Below are positions 1-8,333 of a stretch of 35,459 bases of DNA, in pieces. The DNA lies in the IMG/VR virus record IMGVR_UViG_3300022198_004726, positions 1 through 35,459 of that record; one strand, 5' to 3'. The first letter of the stretch is position 1. Every line of letters begins with the position of its first letter. The position numbers and the translations under genes are program-made. The DNA is from a virus. A model generated the notes under the pieces. The model did no database searches, had not been told where the DNA came from, and saw nothing but the letters and a program-made list of their open reading frames with translations.

Positions 1-3000
1 TTGGATTATTCGTACCTATACCAACATTACCATTAGAGGTAATTCTCATTTTTTCTGATAAACTACCAGAATTTTCAGTAACAAAGAATAAATCAGAGTT
101 ATTTACACTTGGCAATTCCATACCAATTCTTGCTCTACCCGTTGAAGTACTATGAGATTCGAATCTTATATCTGCAAAAGTATCACTTGTAGTATTATTT
201 GTATTTATAATTCGTACAGTTGCTCCCTCTTGATCTGCTGTTCCATCATAGGCAGTAGCAGTTGAGTTGCTCATTGTAAAAGAAGCAAAAGTTGGAGTAG
301 ATGTTCCTGCATCTAAATAATCTTCTATTTTTGTATTTAATGAAGCAGAAACAGCTTGATTTGAAGCATTTCCTAAAAATATATCGCCATCATCTAAATT
401 AGGTGTTGCGTTAGTTCTTCCTGCACCCTGTACACTAAATGTCATATTAGTATTGGGGCTAACTCTAACTGCCCTACCTAAGTTTTGAATAAGATTGCTT
501 TCGCCTGTTGGTGGAGTATTTGTAATCTTACCTGCTTCTGTGGCACTAATATATAAGACATCATTGACGTTTAATGTCACTCCAGTTTCTATGTTATTTG
601 AACCTGAAGTATCAATACTATCTAGTGTACCTAGAACAGTCATTTGTCCAGTTGCATTATTATTAATATTGGCTCTTACTATACCAACCGCAGGCATAGT
701 TGATGCACTATTTGCTCTTGCTAAAGCTACTGTAGGCGTATCACCCGATAAACCTGTAACATAAACTGCTTGTCCTTTGTAGATGGTGCTTCCTGTAGTA
801 TTGCGAATAGGTGTTTGAATTGCACCATCAATATCACCTATTATTTCATCTGTAACTGTTACGTTATTGAATGTGACATTACCAGTAAAAGTTTGTCCGT
901 TTAATGCTCCACTTGCTAATTCGCTTACACCTATTGCGTTTGCTGCGATTTCACTTGAACCTACGGCGTTTGCTGCAATTTCACTTGATCCCACTGCGTT
1001 TGCTGCAATGGAAGCTGAGACTACTGAATTTACTGCAAGTTGAGTTGTTGTTGTAATTTGATTTATTTCAACTTCAATATTATCTGTACCGCTCGGAGGA
1101 GCCGATGTAAAACTTAAAGTTGTTCCGCTAACTGAAAACTCACTCTTTTGCTGATAAACTCCGTCGATAAAAACATTAATATTATTTTCATGCTGTGGGT
1201 TTATACTAAGTGTAAAATCAGTTGTTGAAGCATCACCACTAAAATTATTAATTATGTTTGCTTTACCTGTAATCACACCTGAAATTGTGTATGCGATTAC
1301 TTTTGTTCCATTTGCTGGAGCAGTATCAAAGGTAAGAGTTGTTCCACTTGTTGAGAAAGAATCTCTATTTTGATATACACCATCAATAAATACGATTAAA
1401 TCTGTTTCTGCCTGTGGAGTTGTTGAAAGTGTAAATCCTGTAGTTGAACCATCTCCACTAAATTCATTATGTGCAAAACCACCACCTGTTGTAACTTGGT
1501 GAAAATGCATAACTTCTACGCTTGTTCCATTTGGTGGAGCTGTGCTAAAAGTTATATTTGAACCGCTTGTGCTATATGTGCCTTTTTCTTGATAGACACC
1601 ATCAATAAATACCATTGTATTGTTTTCGCTAAGAATGGTATTTCCAGTATCAAATGTTACGGTTGATCCGTCTCCTGTGATTTCATCAACATCTACTTGT
1701 TGATTAAAACCGTAGCCTCCGCCACCAGAAGAACTAATTGTTTGATTTGATACACTTGTTATACGACCATCTGCATCTACTGTAATTTGTGGAGAAGCAG
1801 TTGAAGAACCATATGTTCCTGCTGATACTCCAGAAGATGCAAGTTGAGTTGATCCCACTGCGTTTGCTGCGATCTCGCTTGAACCTACAGCATTTTCAGC
1901 TATATGTCTTGCTAATACTGCATTACTGGCTAGATAGGCACTTGTTACTGCGTTTGCTGAAAGTCCTCCGCCTGTTGCTGTAATTGTAAGAGTATCTGTA
2001 GAAGCATTTGTTCCTAGCGTAATTCCACTACCTGCAGCAATTGTTAAAGTATCAGTTGTTGAATCTGCAACGATATCACTCTGACCTGAGACTGCAATAG
2101 TACTAAATAAATTTTGTGAACCACCTCCACTTACTGTGGTAAAGGAAAGTGTTCCTGCACCATCAGTAGTTAATACTTGCCCGCTTGTTCCATCTGTAAC
2201 ATTAAGCTCATCAATTCCTACTGAGTTTGAAGCTATTTCACTAGAGCCAACTGCATTTGCAGCGATTTCACTTGAACCAACTGCATTAGCTGCTATTTCT
2301 GTCGCAGTTACTGCATTTGCCGCTAATCCTGAAATAGCTGCTGTAGTTGCTGAAGTTATACGACCGTCTGCATCAACCGTAATAACAGGTACTGCACTAG
2401 AAGATCCATAAGAAGCAGCGGATACACCACTTGCTGCTATTTCTCTTGCTGTGATTGCATTTGCAGCGATTTTTGAACTTGTTACTGAGTTAGTTGCAAG
2501 TTCTGAACTTGTAACTGCATTTGCAGCGATTTCTGAAGTTGTTACTGCATTTGCAGCGATCTCTGAACTACCTACAGCATTTGCAGCGATCTCTGAACTA
2601 CCAACAGCATTTTCTGCTATCTTTGCGCTTGTTATAGCATTATCTGCTACGTCTGCTTCAATTACAACTCCACTAGATATATGTGCAGAAGTTATAGAGT
2701 TTGCGGCAATCTCAGAAGTTCCAACAGCGTTTGCGGCGATTTCGGAAGAAGTTATGGCATTTGCTGCGATTTCGCTACTTGTTACTGCATTACTTGCTAT
2801 TTTAGCACTTGTTACTGAGTTTGCGGCTAATTGATCCTCTACTATTGTACCTGCAATTGAAAATGATCCTGACCCCATTAAAGAGTGTGAAGAACATTGA
2901 TAGTATAAAACCTGAGGAGTACTGGTAGTTACTGCTATTTGAGTATATGCACCACTGGAACCTGCTGTTCCATTTGTAGTAACTCCAGTTGTAAAAGAAG

Positions 3001-3394
3001 TTGTTTTGTTACTTTCGTAATAAAATCTAAGTGGGTGACCTGTGTTTGATGAATCTGATTGGTCAAATCTATAAGTATTTCCTGGTGTTAAAACAAGAAA
3101 AGGTCCTTCTAACCCATCTAATAAGAATCCGTCAGAAGAACCATTGCCATATTCAGGGTGCGCAGCAGTCTTGGTGTCAACTGTAACAGTGACATCAATC
3201 TGTGAATCATACTCATTCAAATATTCTGGGGTATAAGCAGTGATAGTATCATTACCATCAGTACCATCTACATATCTTCTTAAGAAGAATAAGCCATCCT
3301 TAGTATTAAGAGCTATTTCTCCTAATGCTAGATTGCTAGTTGTAGGTTTAGACCCAGAGGTATTTGACCTCTTAAGTTTAATTGTTTGCGCCAT
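1..3394 (-). CDS. Large tail fibre protein, MAQTIK type, 3' end outside window
   Basis: The reading frame is open from the ATG at 3394 (preceded by AAGGAATT) to base 1, giving 1131 codons without a stop, so the gene is cut by the window edge. Visible modules in order: an N-terminal anchor (MAQTIKLKRS, then LALGEIALNT) shared with the next fibre gene; a cupredoxin-like segment at about residues 85-180 with H120, C167, H170 and M173; decapeptide repeats at about 185-315 and again in shorter blocks; VDADGRITS motifs; three tandem copies of a GDGST...VFIDGVYQ module at about 565-770; a region with GQAVYVTGLSGDTP; and, at the edge, MRITSNGNVGIGTNNP. That last motif in phage fibres usually precedes a C-terminal intramolecular chaperone (peptidase S74 type), which would lie outside the window. 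The role is inferred: trimeric host-binding fibre on the tail tip. Confident as a fibre, unsure of the receptor. Confidence 0.88.
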   Translation of the reverse strand, partial: MAQTIKLKRSNTSGSKPTTSNLALGEIALNTKDGLFFLRRYVDGTDGNDTITAYTPEYLNEYDSQIDVTVTVDTKTAAHPEYGNGSSDGFLLDGLEGPFLVLTPGNTYRFDQSDSSNTGHPLRFYYESNKTTSFTTGVTTNGTAGSSGAYTQIAVTTSTPQVLYYQCSSHSLMGSGSFSIAGTIVEDQLAANSVTSAKIASNAVTSSEIAANAITSSEIAANAVGTSEIAANSITSAHISSGVVIEADVADNAITSAKIAENAVGSSEIAANAVGSSEIAANAVTTSEIAANAVTSSELATNSVTSSKIAANAITAREIAASGVSAASYGSSSAVPVITVDADGRITSATTAAISGLAANAVTATEIAANAVGSSEIAANAVGSSEIASNSVGIDELNVTDGTSGQVLTTDGAGTLSFTTVSGGGSQNLFSTIAVSGQSDIVADSTTDTLTIAAGSGITLGTNASTDTLTITATGGGLSANAVTSAYLASNAVLARHIAENAVGSSEIAANAVGSTQLASSGVSAGTYGSSTASPQITVDADGRITSVSNQTISSSGGGGYGFNQQVDVDEITGDGSTVTFDTGNTILSENNTMVFIDGVYQEKGTYSTSGSNITFSTAPPNGTSVEVMHFHQVTTGGGFAHNEFSGDGSTTGFTLSTTPQAETDLIVFIDGVYQNRDSFSTSGTTLTFDTAPANGTKVIAYTISGVITGKANIINNFSGDASTTDFTLSINPQHENNINVFIDGVYQQKSEFSVSGTTLSFTSAPPSGTDNIEVEINQITTTTQLAVNSVVSASIAANAVGSSEIAANAVGSSEIAANAIGVSELASGALNGQTFTGNVTFNNVTVTDEIIGDIDGAIQTPIRNTTGSTIYKGQAVYVTGLSGDTPTVALARANSASTMPAVGIVRANINNNATGQMTVLGTLDSIDTSGSNNIETGVTLNVNDVLYISATEAGKITNTPPTGESNLIQNLGRAVRVSPNTNMTFSVQGAGRTNATPNLDDGDIFLGNASNQAVSASLNTKIEDYLDAGTSTPTFASFTMSNSTATAYDGTADQEGATVRIINTNNTTSDTFADIRFESHSTSTGRARIGMELPSVNNSDLFFVTENSGSLSEKMRITSNGNVGIGTNNP
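1085..1700 (-). repeat. Three tandem GDGST/VFIDGVYQ modules within the fibre gene
   Basis: Inside the partial fibre gene, three consecutive segments of about 65-70 residues each carry GDGST (or GDAST), then F-D/T-L, then (V/M)FIDGVYQ, and end with a (T/S)APP-like turn followed by GT. They are in-frame protein domain repeats. Such modules recur in fibres of marine phages, and their function is not known to me. Confidence 0.7.
2451..2840 (-). repeat. 30-bp in-frame repeats coding a decapeptide (about 13 units)
   Basis: About 13 consecutive 30-bp units code variants of the decapeptide NAVTSSEIAA. Shorter blocks of the same repeat occur near 910-1040, 1850-1960 and 2220-2330. The period is exactly ten codons with no spacer DNA, so this is a protein repeat, probably an extended trimeric shaft, and not a CRISPR array. 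Confidence 0.8.
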
Positions 3395-3440
3395 ATTTAT
3401 GGAATTCCTTGCTATGCGTATATACGCAGAAATTTATTTA

Positions 3441-5051
3441 TTAGGAGAATGTTCCTCCATCAATTGTGCTTGACCAAGCTACTGTATTGTTTGCTCCAAC
3501 TTGTAATATTTGACCAACGCTATTTGTAGAATCATATGTTCCAATAGCAAGTCTTTGGTAACCTGTGTTTGCACCATTTGTGCTTCCAAAGATTAAATCA
3601 CCAGTTGCTGTTTGAGTAATACCTTTAATTCTAAGAGCATCACCAGAAACTTCAATAGTTTGACTATCTACGTTTACATCAAGTGTGTTACCAGTTTTGC
3701 TAAGAGCGTCTCCTGCTGTGATCTGTCCAGCACCTGAGAACTGAGCAAAAGTTAAGTTGGTTGTACCAACAGTAATTGAACCGTCAGTTGTAAGTACAAA
3801 ACCACTATCAGCATTTGTTGTACCTTCTTCAACGAAAGTAAATAGTCCTGAAGTTACTTCTGCATCTGCATCACAGTCGGTGGCTCTTGTCATTGTTGAT
3901 GACGAACCATTCCATATATAAATACCGTTTTGTGAAGCAGTTGACTGAGATTTTACAAGAACTCTGTCACCACTTGTAAGAGAGATACCATCTATAGAGG
4001 CACCTGGGTTTGTTAAATCTATGCTACTTGTTGTTGCAACTCTTACTGAATCTTTAAAATCAAGTCCAGTTTTTACTGCATCAACATATTCTTTTGTTAC
4101 AAGTGAGCTAGAACCAAAACCAGCTCTATCTTTATACCCACTTGGTACTACAACTGTTCCTGTGCCATTTGGGCTAAGAGTTAAATTACCATTTGAATCT
4201 GTTGTAGAAACTGTGTTGCCATCAATTCTTACATTGTCAACATCTAATTGAGTAACACCAGAAAGACCACCACTTGTTAAAGTAGCTGTGCTGTCTGTAA
4301 AAGTTGTAGCGGTAATAGTTGTACCAGTAATTGCTCCTGCTGAAGCTCCACCAATAGTAACACCATCAATTGTTCCACCATTAATGTCTACAGTTGTTAC
4401 TGTACCACCATCTGAAACTGTAGAACCACTAAAGTTAATTGTACCACTTGCGGTTAAGTTTGTAAATGTAGCAGCACCTGCTGATGCTCCTCCAATAGTT
4501 GCACCGTCAATAGTACCACCATTAATATCAAAGTTTGAACCTTCGATTTCAACTGAACCAGCTTCTAATTTTTTGCCTAATGTGATCTTTTCTGCTGAAT
4601 TTGTTGTATCAAATGTTAAATAAGCATTTGCACCTTCTGTAATTACAAAAGATGTTGCACTATTGTCGATAATACTTAATTCAGTTGCTTGTGATGTAAT
4701 ATCAATTGCGCCACCTGTTAAATCTAAATCTAGGTTTGCAGCAGCGACTATATCTACATCTCCACTTCCAGATGTAATCGAGTTTGCTCCGATTGTTAAG
4801 TTAGCAGTTAGTAATTGATCGATTTTGCTGTTGCTATCTACGATAATTGCTGAACTTGCTGTTAATGTTCCTGCAGTATGATCAAGTAAGTTGACATACG
4901 TGGCACCACCAATTATAGAGTTAGTAGAGCCTGAAGCAGGTCCGATGAATAGCTTATCCGAACTAAACGAATACGCTAATTCACCCGCACCAAGAGCGCT
5001 GGAAGGAGCGGCTGCGGTGGTACTTCTTTTAATTTTAATTGTTTGTGCCAT
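3441..5051 (-). CDS. Tail fibre protein, MAQTIK type, complete
   Basis: A 536-residue Ser/Thr/Gly-rich beta protein. It begins MAQTIKIKRSTTAAAP, nearly the same anchor as the larger fibre downstream, and has the same LGAGELAY-like turn after it. Two copies of an INGGTIDG(A/V)TIGGASAG element lie near residues 175-245, typical of repetitive beta-helical fibre shafts. The C-terminus ends in IDGGTFS, resembling the end of the neighbouring 120-residue protein. The ATG at 5051 has AGGAAG 6 bases upstream. It lies between a small tail protein (5075-5437) and the partial fibre. Virion location and adhesin function are inferred from composition, position and family resemblance; no receptor can be named. 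Confidence 0.82.
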   Translation of the reverse strand: MAQTIKIKRSTTAAAPSSALGAGELAYSFSSDKLFIGPASGSTNSIIGGATYVNLLDHTAGTLTASSAIIVDSNSKIDQLLTANLTIGANSITSGSGDVDIVAAANLDLDLTGGAIDITSQATELSIIDNSATSFVITEGANAYLTFDTTNSAEKITLGKKLEAGSVEIEGSNFDINGGTIDGATIGGASAGAATFTNLTASGTINFSGSTVSDGGTVTTVDINGGTIDGVTIGGASAGAITGTTITATTFTDSTATLTSGGLSGVTQLDVDNVRIDGNTVSTTDSNGNLTLSPNGTGTVVVPSGYKDRAGFGSSSLVTKEYVDAVKTGLDFKDSVRVATTSSIDLTNPGASIDGISLTSGDRVLVKSQSTASQNGIYIWNGSSSTMTRATDCDADAEVTSGLFTFVEEGTTNADSGFVLTTDGSITVGTTNLTFAQFSGAGQITAGDALSKTGNTLDVNVDSQTIEVSGDALRIKGITQTATGDLIFGSTNGANTGYQRLAIGTYDSTNSVGQILQVGANNTVAWSSTIDGGTFS

Positions 5052-5074
5052 AATTTCTTCCTATCTTTTGACGC

Positions 5075-5437
5075 CTAGAATTGTCCTCCATCTAGGTTGT
5101 CCATTGTATCCGTTGCTGATGCAAGGGGTACGAATTCAAATACGTTAGAAGATGTTTCTCTGTATACTTTTAACTCATCATCATCAGTATCGTACCAGAG
5201 ATCTCCTTCACTAAGTTGTGCACCAGAAGGTGCTGAATCTTGTTTCCAAAGTTGGTTTGCTAAATGGGCGATAGCATTTTGTAAATTACCTCCACCCCAT
5301 GTTCCAGTAGCAGCAACAGTAATATCAATTGCGTCACCACTAATTGTAACTAAATCATAAGTAGTATTTACAGTAGTAATTGTATTTTCTAATACTACAT
5401 CATTTACTATTTCTTGAACGGTTACGCTGATTGCCAT
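5075..5437 (-). CDS. Small tail or fibre accessory protein
   Basis: A 120-residue protein with an N-terminal beta-rich part containing ATGTWGGGNLQNAI, and a C-terminal half with EGDLWYDTDDDELKVY. That pattern is common in phage fibre and neck-fibre proteins of marine phages. It ends in LDGGQF, echoing the IDGGTFS end of the next gene. Its ATG overlaps the TAA of the upstream gene as TAATG, so translation is probably coupled. No catalytic motif is visible. I infer a structural or adaptor role at the fibre base; the exact role is unknown. Confidence 0.72.
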   Translation of the reverse strand: MAISVTVQEIVNDVVLENTITTVNTTYDLVTISGDAIDITVAATGTWGGGNLQNAIAHLANQLWKQDSAPSGAQLSEGDLWYDTDDDELKVYRETSSNVFEFVPLASATDTMDNLDGGQF

Positions 5438-5772
5438 TATCGTGTTACTTCAGGTTTTACTGTTATGGTTCCTTCCATAAGTCGAGTAACTGAACCTGCA
5501 CTTGATTCAATTTCTAAATCATAAACATAAATTCCTGGAGTAAGAGCGGCAGTAGAGGTTGCGCTAGCAGTAACATTTAGTTTTCCTTGTGCAGCATTTG
5601 CAACTACAACTGTAAAAGAAAGAGCAATAGTGGCTGAGTCATGGGTTGAACGCATTTGCATTCGTCCTGAATACCCAGATAAATCCATAGCTGTATTATT
5701 ATCTTCCACAGTCAATTGGCGACTAAATGTCGATCCTTGATCTAATGTGAAATTGTATGTTCCAGCTGCCAT
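5437..5772 (-). CDS. Small beta-sandwich virion protein, first gene of fibre unit
   Basis: A 111-residue, predicted all-beta protein: TYNFTLDQGSTFSRQLTV, then AMDLSGYSGRMQMR, then a TPGIYVYDLEI strand pattern. This layout resembles small phage proteins with a BppU-N-like domain that link fibres or receptor-binding proteins to the tail; that assignment is from memory of the pattern. The start at 5772 is well supported by GGAGG 9 bases upstream and by a consensus promoter ending 24 bases before the ATG. It is the first gene of the leftmost transcription unit and overlaps the next gene by TAATG. Confidence 0.72.
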   Translation of the reverse strand: MAAGTYNFTLDQGSTFSRQLTVEDNNTAMDLSGYSGRMQMRSTHDSATIALSFTVVVANAAQGKLNVTASATSTAALTPGIYVYDLEIESSAGSVTRLMEGTITVKPEVTR

Positions 5773-5795
5773 TTCTTTATACCTCCAATGTCTTA

Positions 5796-5825
5796 ATTAT
5801 AACAAAAAAATACACCTGATGTCAA
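5796..5825 (-). promoter_or_regulatory. Consensus sigma-70 promoter for fibre genes
   Basis: On the minus strand TTGACA occupies 5825-5820 and TATAAT occupies 5801-5796, with an 18-base spacer. Both hexamers match the consensus exactly. It lies in an 84-base gap between two genes. Transcription would begin near 5789, leaving a very short leader before the GGAGG and the ATG at 5772. Two other promoters in this window have the same hexamers and the same spacing. Confidence 0.88.
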
Positions 5826-5856
5826 GCATTAAATTTTCAATGTTAATCGATAGCCC

Positions 5857-6048
5857 TTATGATTTAGGATATTTGTCTTTAACTGCTTTTAGTTCTGTGT
5901 AAAAAGATGTTAATTTTGCTGAATCACCAAACACTCCATCATCTATTGCATGCCAAAAAAGATCTAACTGTTCTGCTATGCTTGGGTATTCAGTTTTTCT
6001 TGCTTGTGAATATGTATATGTTTTTGTTAAATTTTTATCCAATGACAT
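5857..6048 (-). CDS. Small helical tail-associated protein (EYPSI...VKDKYPK type)
   Basis: A protein of about 63 residues starting MSLDKNLTKTY, with EYPSIAEQLDLFWHAIDDG in the middle and AVKDKYPKS at the end. That combination recurs in small proteins coded beside phage tail fibre genes. I chose the ATG at 6048 because GGAG lies 9 bases upstream; an in-frame ATG at 6063 would add five residues. It overlaps the end of the upstream gene by 14 bases. It is the last gene before the promoter at 5796-5825. Function is unknown; a fibre assembly or accessory role is inferred from context only. Confidence 0.7.
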   Translation of the reverse strand: MSLDKNLTKTYTYSQARKTEYPSIAEQLDLFWHAIDDGVFGDSAKLTSFYTELKAVKDKYPKS

Positions 6049-6469
6049 GACTTGCATCTCCATAAACTATTATACTAAAAGTATAATCTATATATTTATC
6101 TTTTGTTAATTTAAAATTAAAAGTTCCTGCATTTGTACCTGTTAAACTAAGTGTGCCATCAGCAGGTATAGTTCCAATACTTGTATTATCTACATAAACT
6201 GTTGTACCTTCTGGAATACTAGTAACATTCATTGTGTCCCCTAGCATCATAAATGTTGCGGGAAGACTTGGTGTAAATTGTCCATAAGCAACAATATCTG
6301 TTCCATCTTCATTAACATAATATAAATCAATAGGTGGAAGTGTGTCTACAGTAATCTGTAAATGTGAAAGTCCATCTTCTGCTTGATTGTCAATTACACT
6401 TTGAGGAGTATCATTTATAGTTCCCCAAATTATTTTTTTATCTGAATTGTAAAATATATGATAGTCCAT
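6035..6469 (-). CDS. Tail accessory protein with PEGA-like C-terminal repeat
   Basis: A 144-residue protein. The N-terminus (MDYHIFYNSDKKIIWGTI) resembles the opening of phage tail-fibre assembly or adaptor proteins. The C-terminal half, about residues 75-140, has IPEGTTVYVDNTSIGTIPAD followed by a GTFNFKLTKDKY strand, a small Ig/PEGA-like beta repeat. It follows the MANR paralogues and precedes a small helical protein that starts inside its last codons. GGAG-type ribosome binding sequence precedes the ATG. A structural role near the fibres is inferred. Confidence 0.65.
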   Translation of the reverse strand: MDYHIFYNSDKKIIWGTINDTPQSVIDNQAEDGLSHLQITVDTLPPIDLYYVNEDGTDIVAYGQFTPSLPATFMMLGDTMNVTSIPEGTTVYVDNTSIGTIPADGTLSLTGTNAGTFNFKLTKDKYIDYTFSIIVYGDASHVIG

Positions 6470-6477
6470 TTTTTCTC

Positions 6478-7323
6478 CTATACAAATGGTGAGTCTGTGT
6501 TAAAAATAATATAAGCATAATAAATTGCTTGTCCTGCAAAATTTGATGAATGTGTTGTGGAAAAATTGTAATACTCCCGATAACTTCCTCCATTGCAAAT
6601 ATTTGTTATACTTAAATTAGTTGTTGTAGTTTGATAATAACATCCTTCTTCATAATCAAGCTCCCACTCATTAAAAGGTTGTCCGTTTCCTGTCCAAATA
6701 TGGTCGTCTATAAATCTATTATGCGTATAAGAACCTGCCCCATAACTAAGTGTGTAGGGTGGAATATCTCCATTATATGCTTTGTATACGTTTGTAGCAT
6801 ATGCAGGGGCGCCCCCTCCACTTGCAGTACAAGTTGCACTGTTAGATGTATAATACCCCCCATTTGTTACTGTTACACTGCTTACAGAGCTTCCGCTAAG
6901 TGTTGCAGTTGCAGTAGCTGCAATTAATTGTCCAGGTCCAGAAAAAGTAAGAGTTGGAGCAGTTACATATCCTGATCCTCCACTTGTTACAGTTACGCTT
7001 ATTACGGTATAAGCTTGAGTAAATTGATTGAAAAATAATGTTACACTAAAAGTTGCAGTACTTGTTGGGTTTCCTAGTACACAATTTGCTGCATTTGTGT
7101 AAGTTACTTCTACAAAAGGTCGAAATCCTAGTCCATGACTAAAAGTTCTCGTAGCTCCTGCGTTTAATATACCTTGTCCTCGTGCTGCTACATTGAATCC
7201 TTTTACAGCAGAATTTGAATCAAATATAAGACTAGAAGAAGTACTAGTAACATCTTGTCCCGCTCTACTCACATAAAGACCATAGTCTGAGCCTCTTTGC
7301 CCTAATAATACTCTATTTGCCAT
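6478..7323 (-). CDS. MANR-family tail protein, 281 residues, with GGSGY module
   Basis: The first 45 residues (MANRVLLGQRGSDYGLYVSR...) match the starts of the next two genes upstream, so this is the third member of a tandem paralogous set. After the shared anchor comes a HGLGFRPFVEVTY element, then an inserted GGSGY/GGYY glycine-rich beta module (about residues 105-175) with TAPTLTFSG. The tail ends in aromatic-rich sequence (YREYYNFSTTHSS). The GGSGY module also occurs near the N-terminus of the tail tube protein at 22154-23707. The start overlaps the previous stop as TAATG. I infer a fibre or tip decoration protein with a common anchor and a variable outer part. Confidence 0.68.
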   Translation of the reverse strand: MANRVLLGQRGSDYGLYVSRAGQDVTSTSSSLIFDSNSAVKGFNVAARGQGILNAGATRTFSHGLGFRPFVEVTYTNAANCVLGNPTSTATFSVTLFFNQFTQAYTVISVTVTSGGSGYVTAPTLTFSGPGQLIAATATATLSGSSVSSVTVTNGGYYTSNSATCTASGGGAPAYATNVYKAYNGDIPPYTLSYGAGSYTHNRFIDDHIWTGNGQPFNEWELDYEEGCYYQTTTTNLSITNICNGGSYREYYNFSTTHSSNFAGQAIYYAYIIFNTDSPFV

Positions 7324-7724
7324 TAAAATAAACTCGTGCCTGGTATTCCCTTAAAAAGAAATATATTAATTGTCTGTGTTCCTACAGTATTGGTGTCATA
7401 AACTCCCGCATAACTTGATGCCAATGTGGTGGATAAAGTTGAACCAGAACTAAAACTTGTTGTTAGTGTATCAGTTCCTTCTGCAATAAAAAAGGAAGTT
7501 TCTCCTGTAGCTGTAGTCACAGAAGTACTATTATTTACAGTACTTCCTGCAGTTTGATTTATACTAGAAATTTGATCTAATACTATGGCATGGTCTACTT
7601 GATCAGCACTATTTGTAGAAAAAAGTAACTCATCATTTGCACAAGTTAATACATCACTTCCTGAACGACTCACAAATAAACCATATTGTGAACCTCTTTG
7701 TCCTAATAATAATCTATTTGCCAT
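7323..7724 (-). CDS. MANR-family tail protein, 133 residues
   Basis: The shortest of three tandem paralogues. It starts MANRLLLGQRGSQYGLFVSR and keeps the GSDVLT element and a short LLFSTNSAD strand. The remaining roughly 90 residues are Ser/Thr-rich beta sequence (ETSFFIAEGTDTLTTSF) unlike the other two members. Its stop overlaps the start of the next paralogue. No enzyme motif is visible. The best reading is a small virion decoration or tip protein attached through the common N-terminus. Function is unproven. Confidence 0.66.
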   Translation of the reverse strand: MANRLLLGQRGSQYGLFVSRSGSDVLTCANDELLFSTNSADQVDHAIVLDQISSINQTAGSTVNNSTSVTTATGETSFFIAEGTDTLTTSFSSGSTLSTTLASSYAGVYDTNTVGTQTINIFLFKGIPGTSLF

Positions 7725-7727
7725 AAT

Positions 7728-8333
7728 TTAAGTCCATAAATTTTCCGTATTTCCTAAAGTTGGATGATTTGTTAATGTTTGTGTACTGCCACTTCCATCT
7801 AAATAACTACTGCCCATAAATCCATAAGCACAAGGTATTCTCAATACAAGAAATTTTGTTGCAGCACTCGTACGAGAATGAGAAGCCAAAGCAAAAGAAG
7901 TACTAGTTAAATAACCATAACTTCCACTATTATATGCATCATCATGAGTAATCCATCCATCTCCTCTGGTTGTTTTTGGTGTGATAGAAGTATTTGTAAG
8001 TTCCCAATTTGCTGCTTGATTATTTATTATTAAAACATCATCATCTTCTTCAAAATTTGTAACGAAAAAATCTTCATGTATTACTTTGGTTCCTTCTTCT
8101 ATAATAAAATACATAGGAATATAAGTTAATGTAGCCTTTGAACCACTTGTCCAAGTTATAGTAGAAGAAGTTCCTGAAGTGCTTCCTCCTGCATATACTT
8201 GTCCTGTTCTTGGTTTAGTGGAATCAAATACAAGATTTTGTGCAGAAGTAGTTAAAACATCACTTCCTTCTTTAGAAATTTTTAATCCGTATTGACTACT
8301 TCCTAAATTTCCTAGTAATACTCTATTTGCCAT
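7728..8333 (-). CDS. MANR-family tail protein, 201 residues
   Basis: First of three tandem paralogues, starting MANRVLLGNLGSSQYGLKIS, followed by GSDVLTTS and LVFDSTKP. A beta-rich region with YIPMYFIIEEGTKVIHE occupies the centre, parallel to FFIAEGTDTL in the 133-residue paralogue. The C-terminal part (DGWITHDDAYNSG..., then RIPCAYGFMGSSYLDGSG) is unique. The gene sits directly after the 2OG-Fe(II) oxygenase (stop and start abut) and is therefore probably in the same transcript. A virion surface role is inferred from family, repetition and position. Confidence 0.66.
   Translation of the reverse strand: MANRVLLGNLGSSQYGLKISKEGSDVLTTSAQNLVFDSTKPRTGQVYAGGSTSGTSSTITWTSGSKATLTYIPMYFIIEEGTKVIHEDFFVTNFEEDDDVLIINNQAANWELTNTSITPKTTRGDGWITHDDAYNSGSYGYLTSTSFALASHSRTSAATKFLVLRIPCAYGFMGSSYLDGSGSTQTLTNHPTLGNTENLWT

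Noticed and set aside
2451-2840. Regular 30-bp repeats that could look like a CRISPR array
   Set aside because: There are no spacers; the repeats are in frame and code a decapeptide in a fibre shaft.
495-5360. Many plus-strand open frames opposite the fibre genes
   Set aside because: They are antisense shadows of repetitive, Ser/Thr-rich minus-strand genes and lack ribosome binding sites and recognisable domains.
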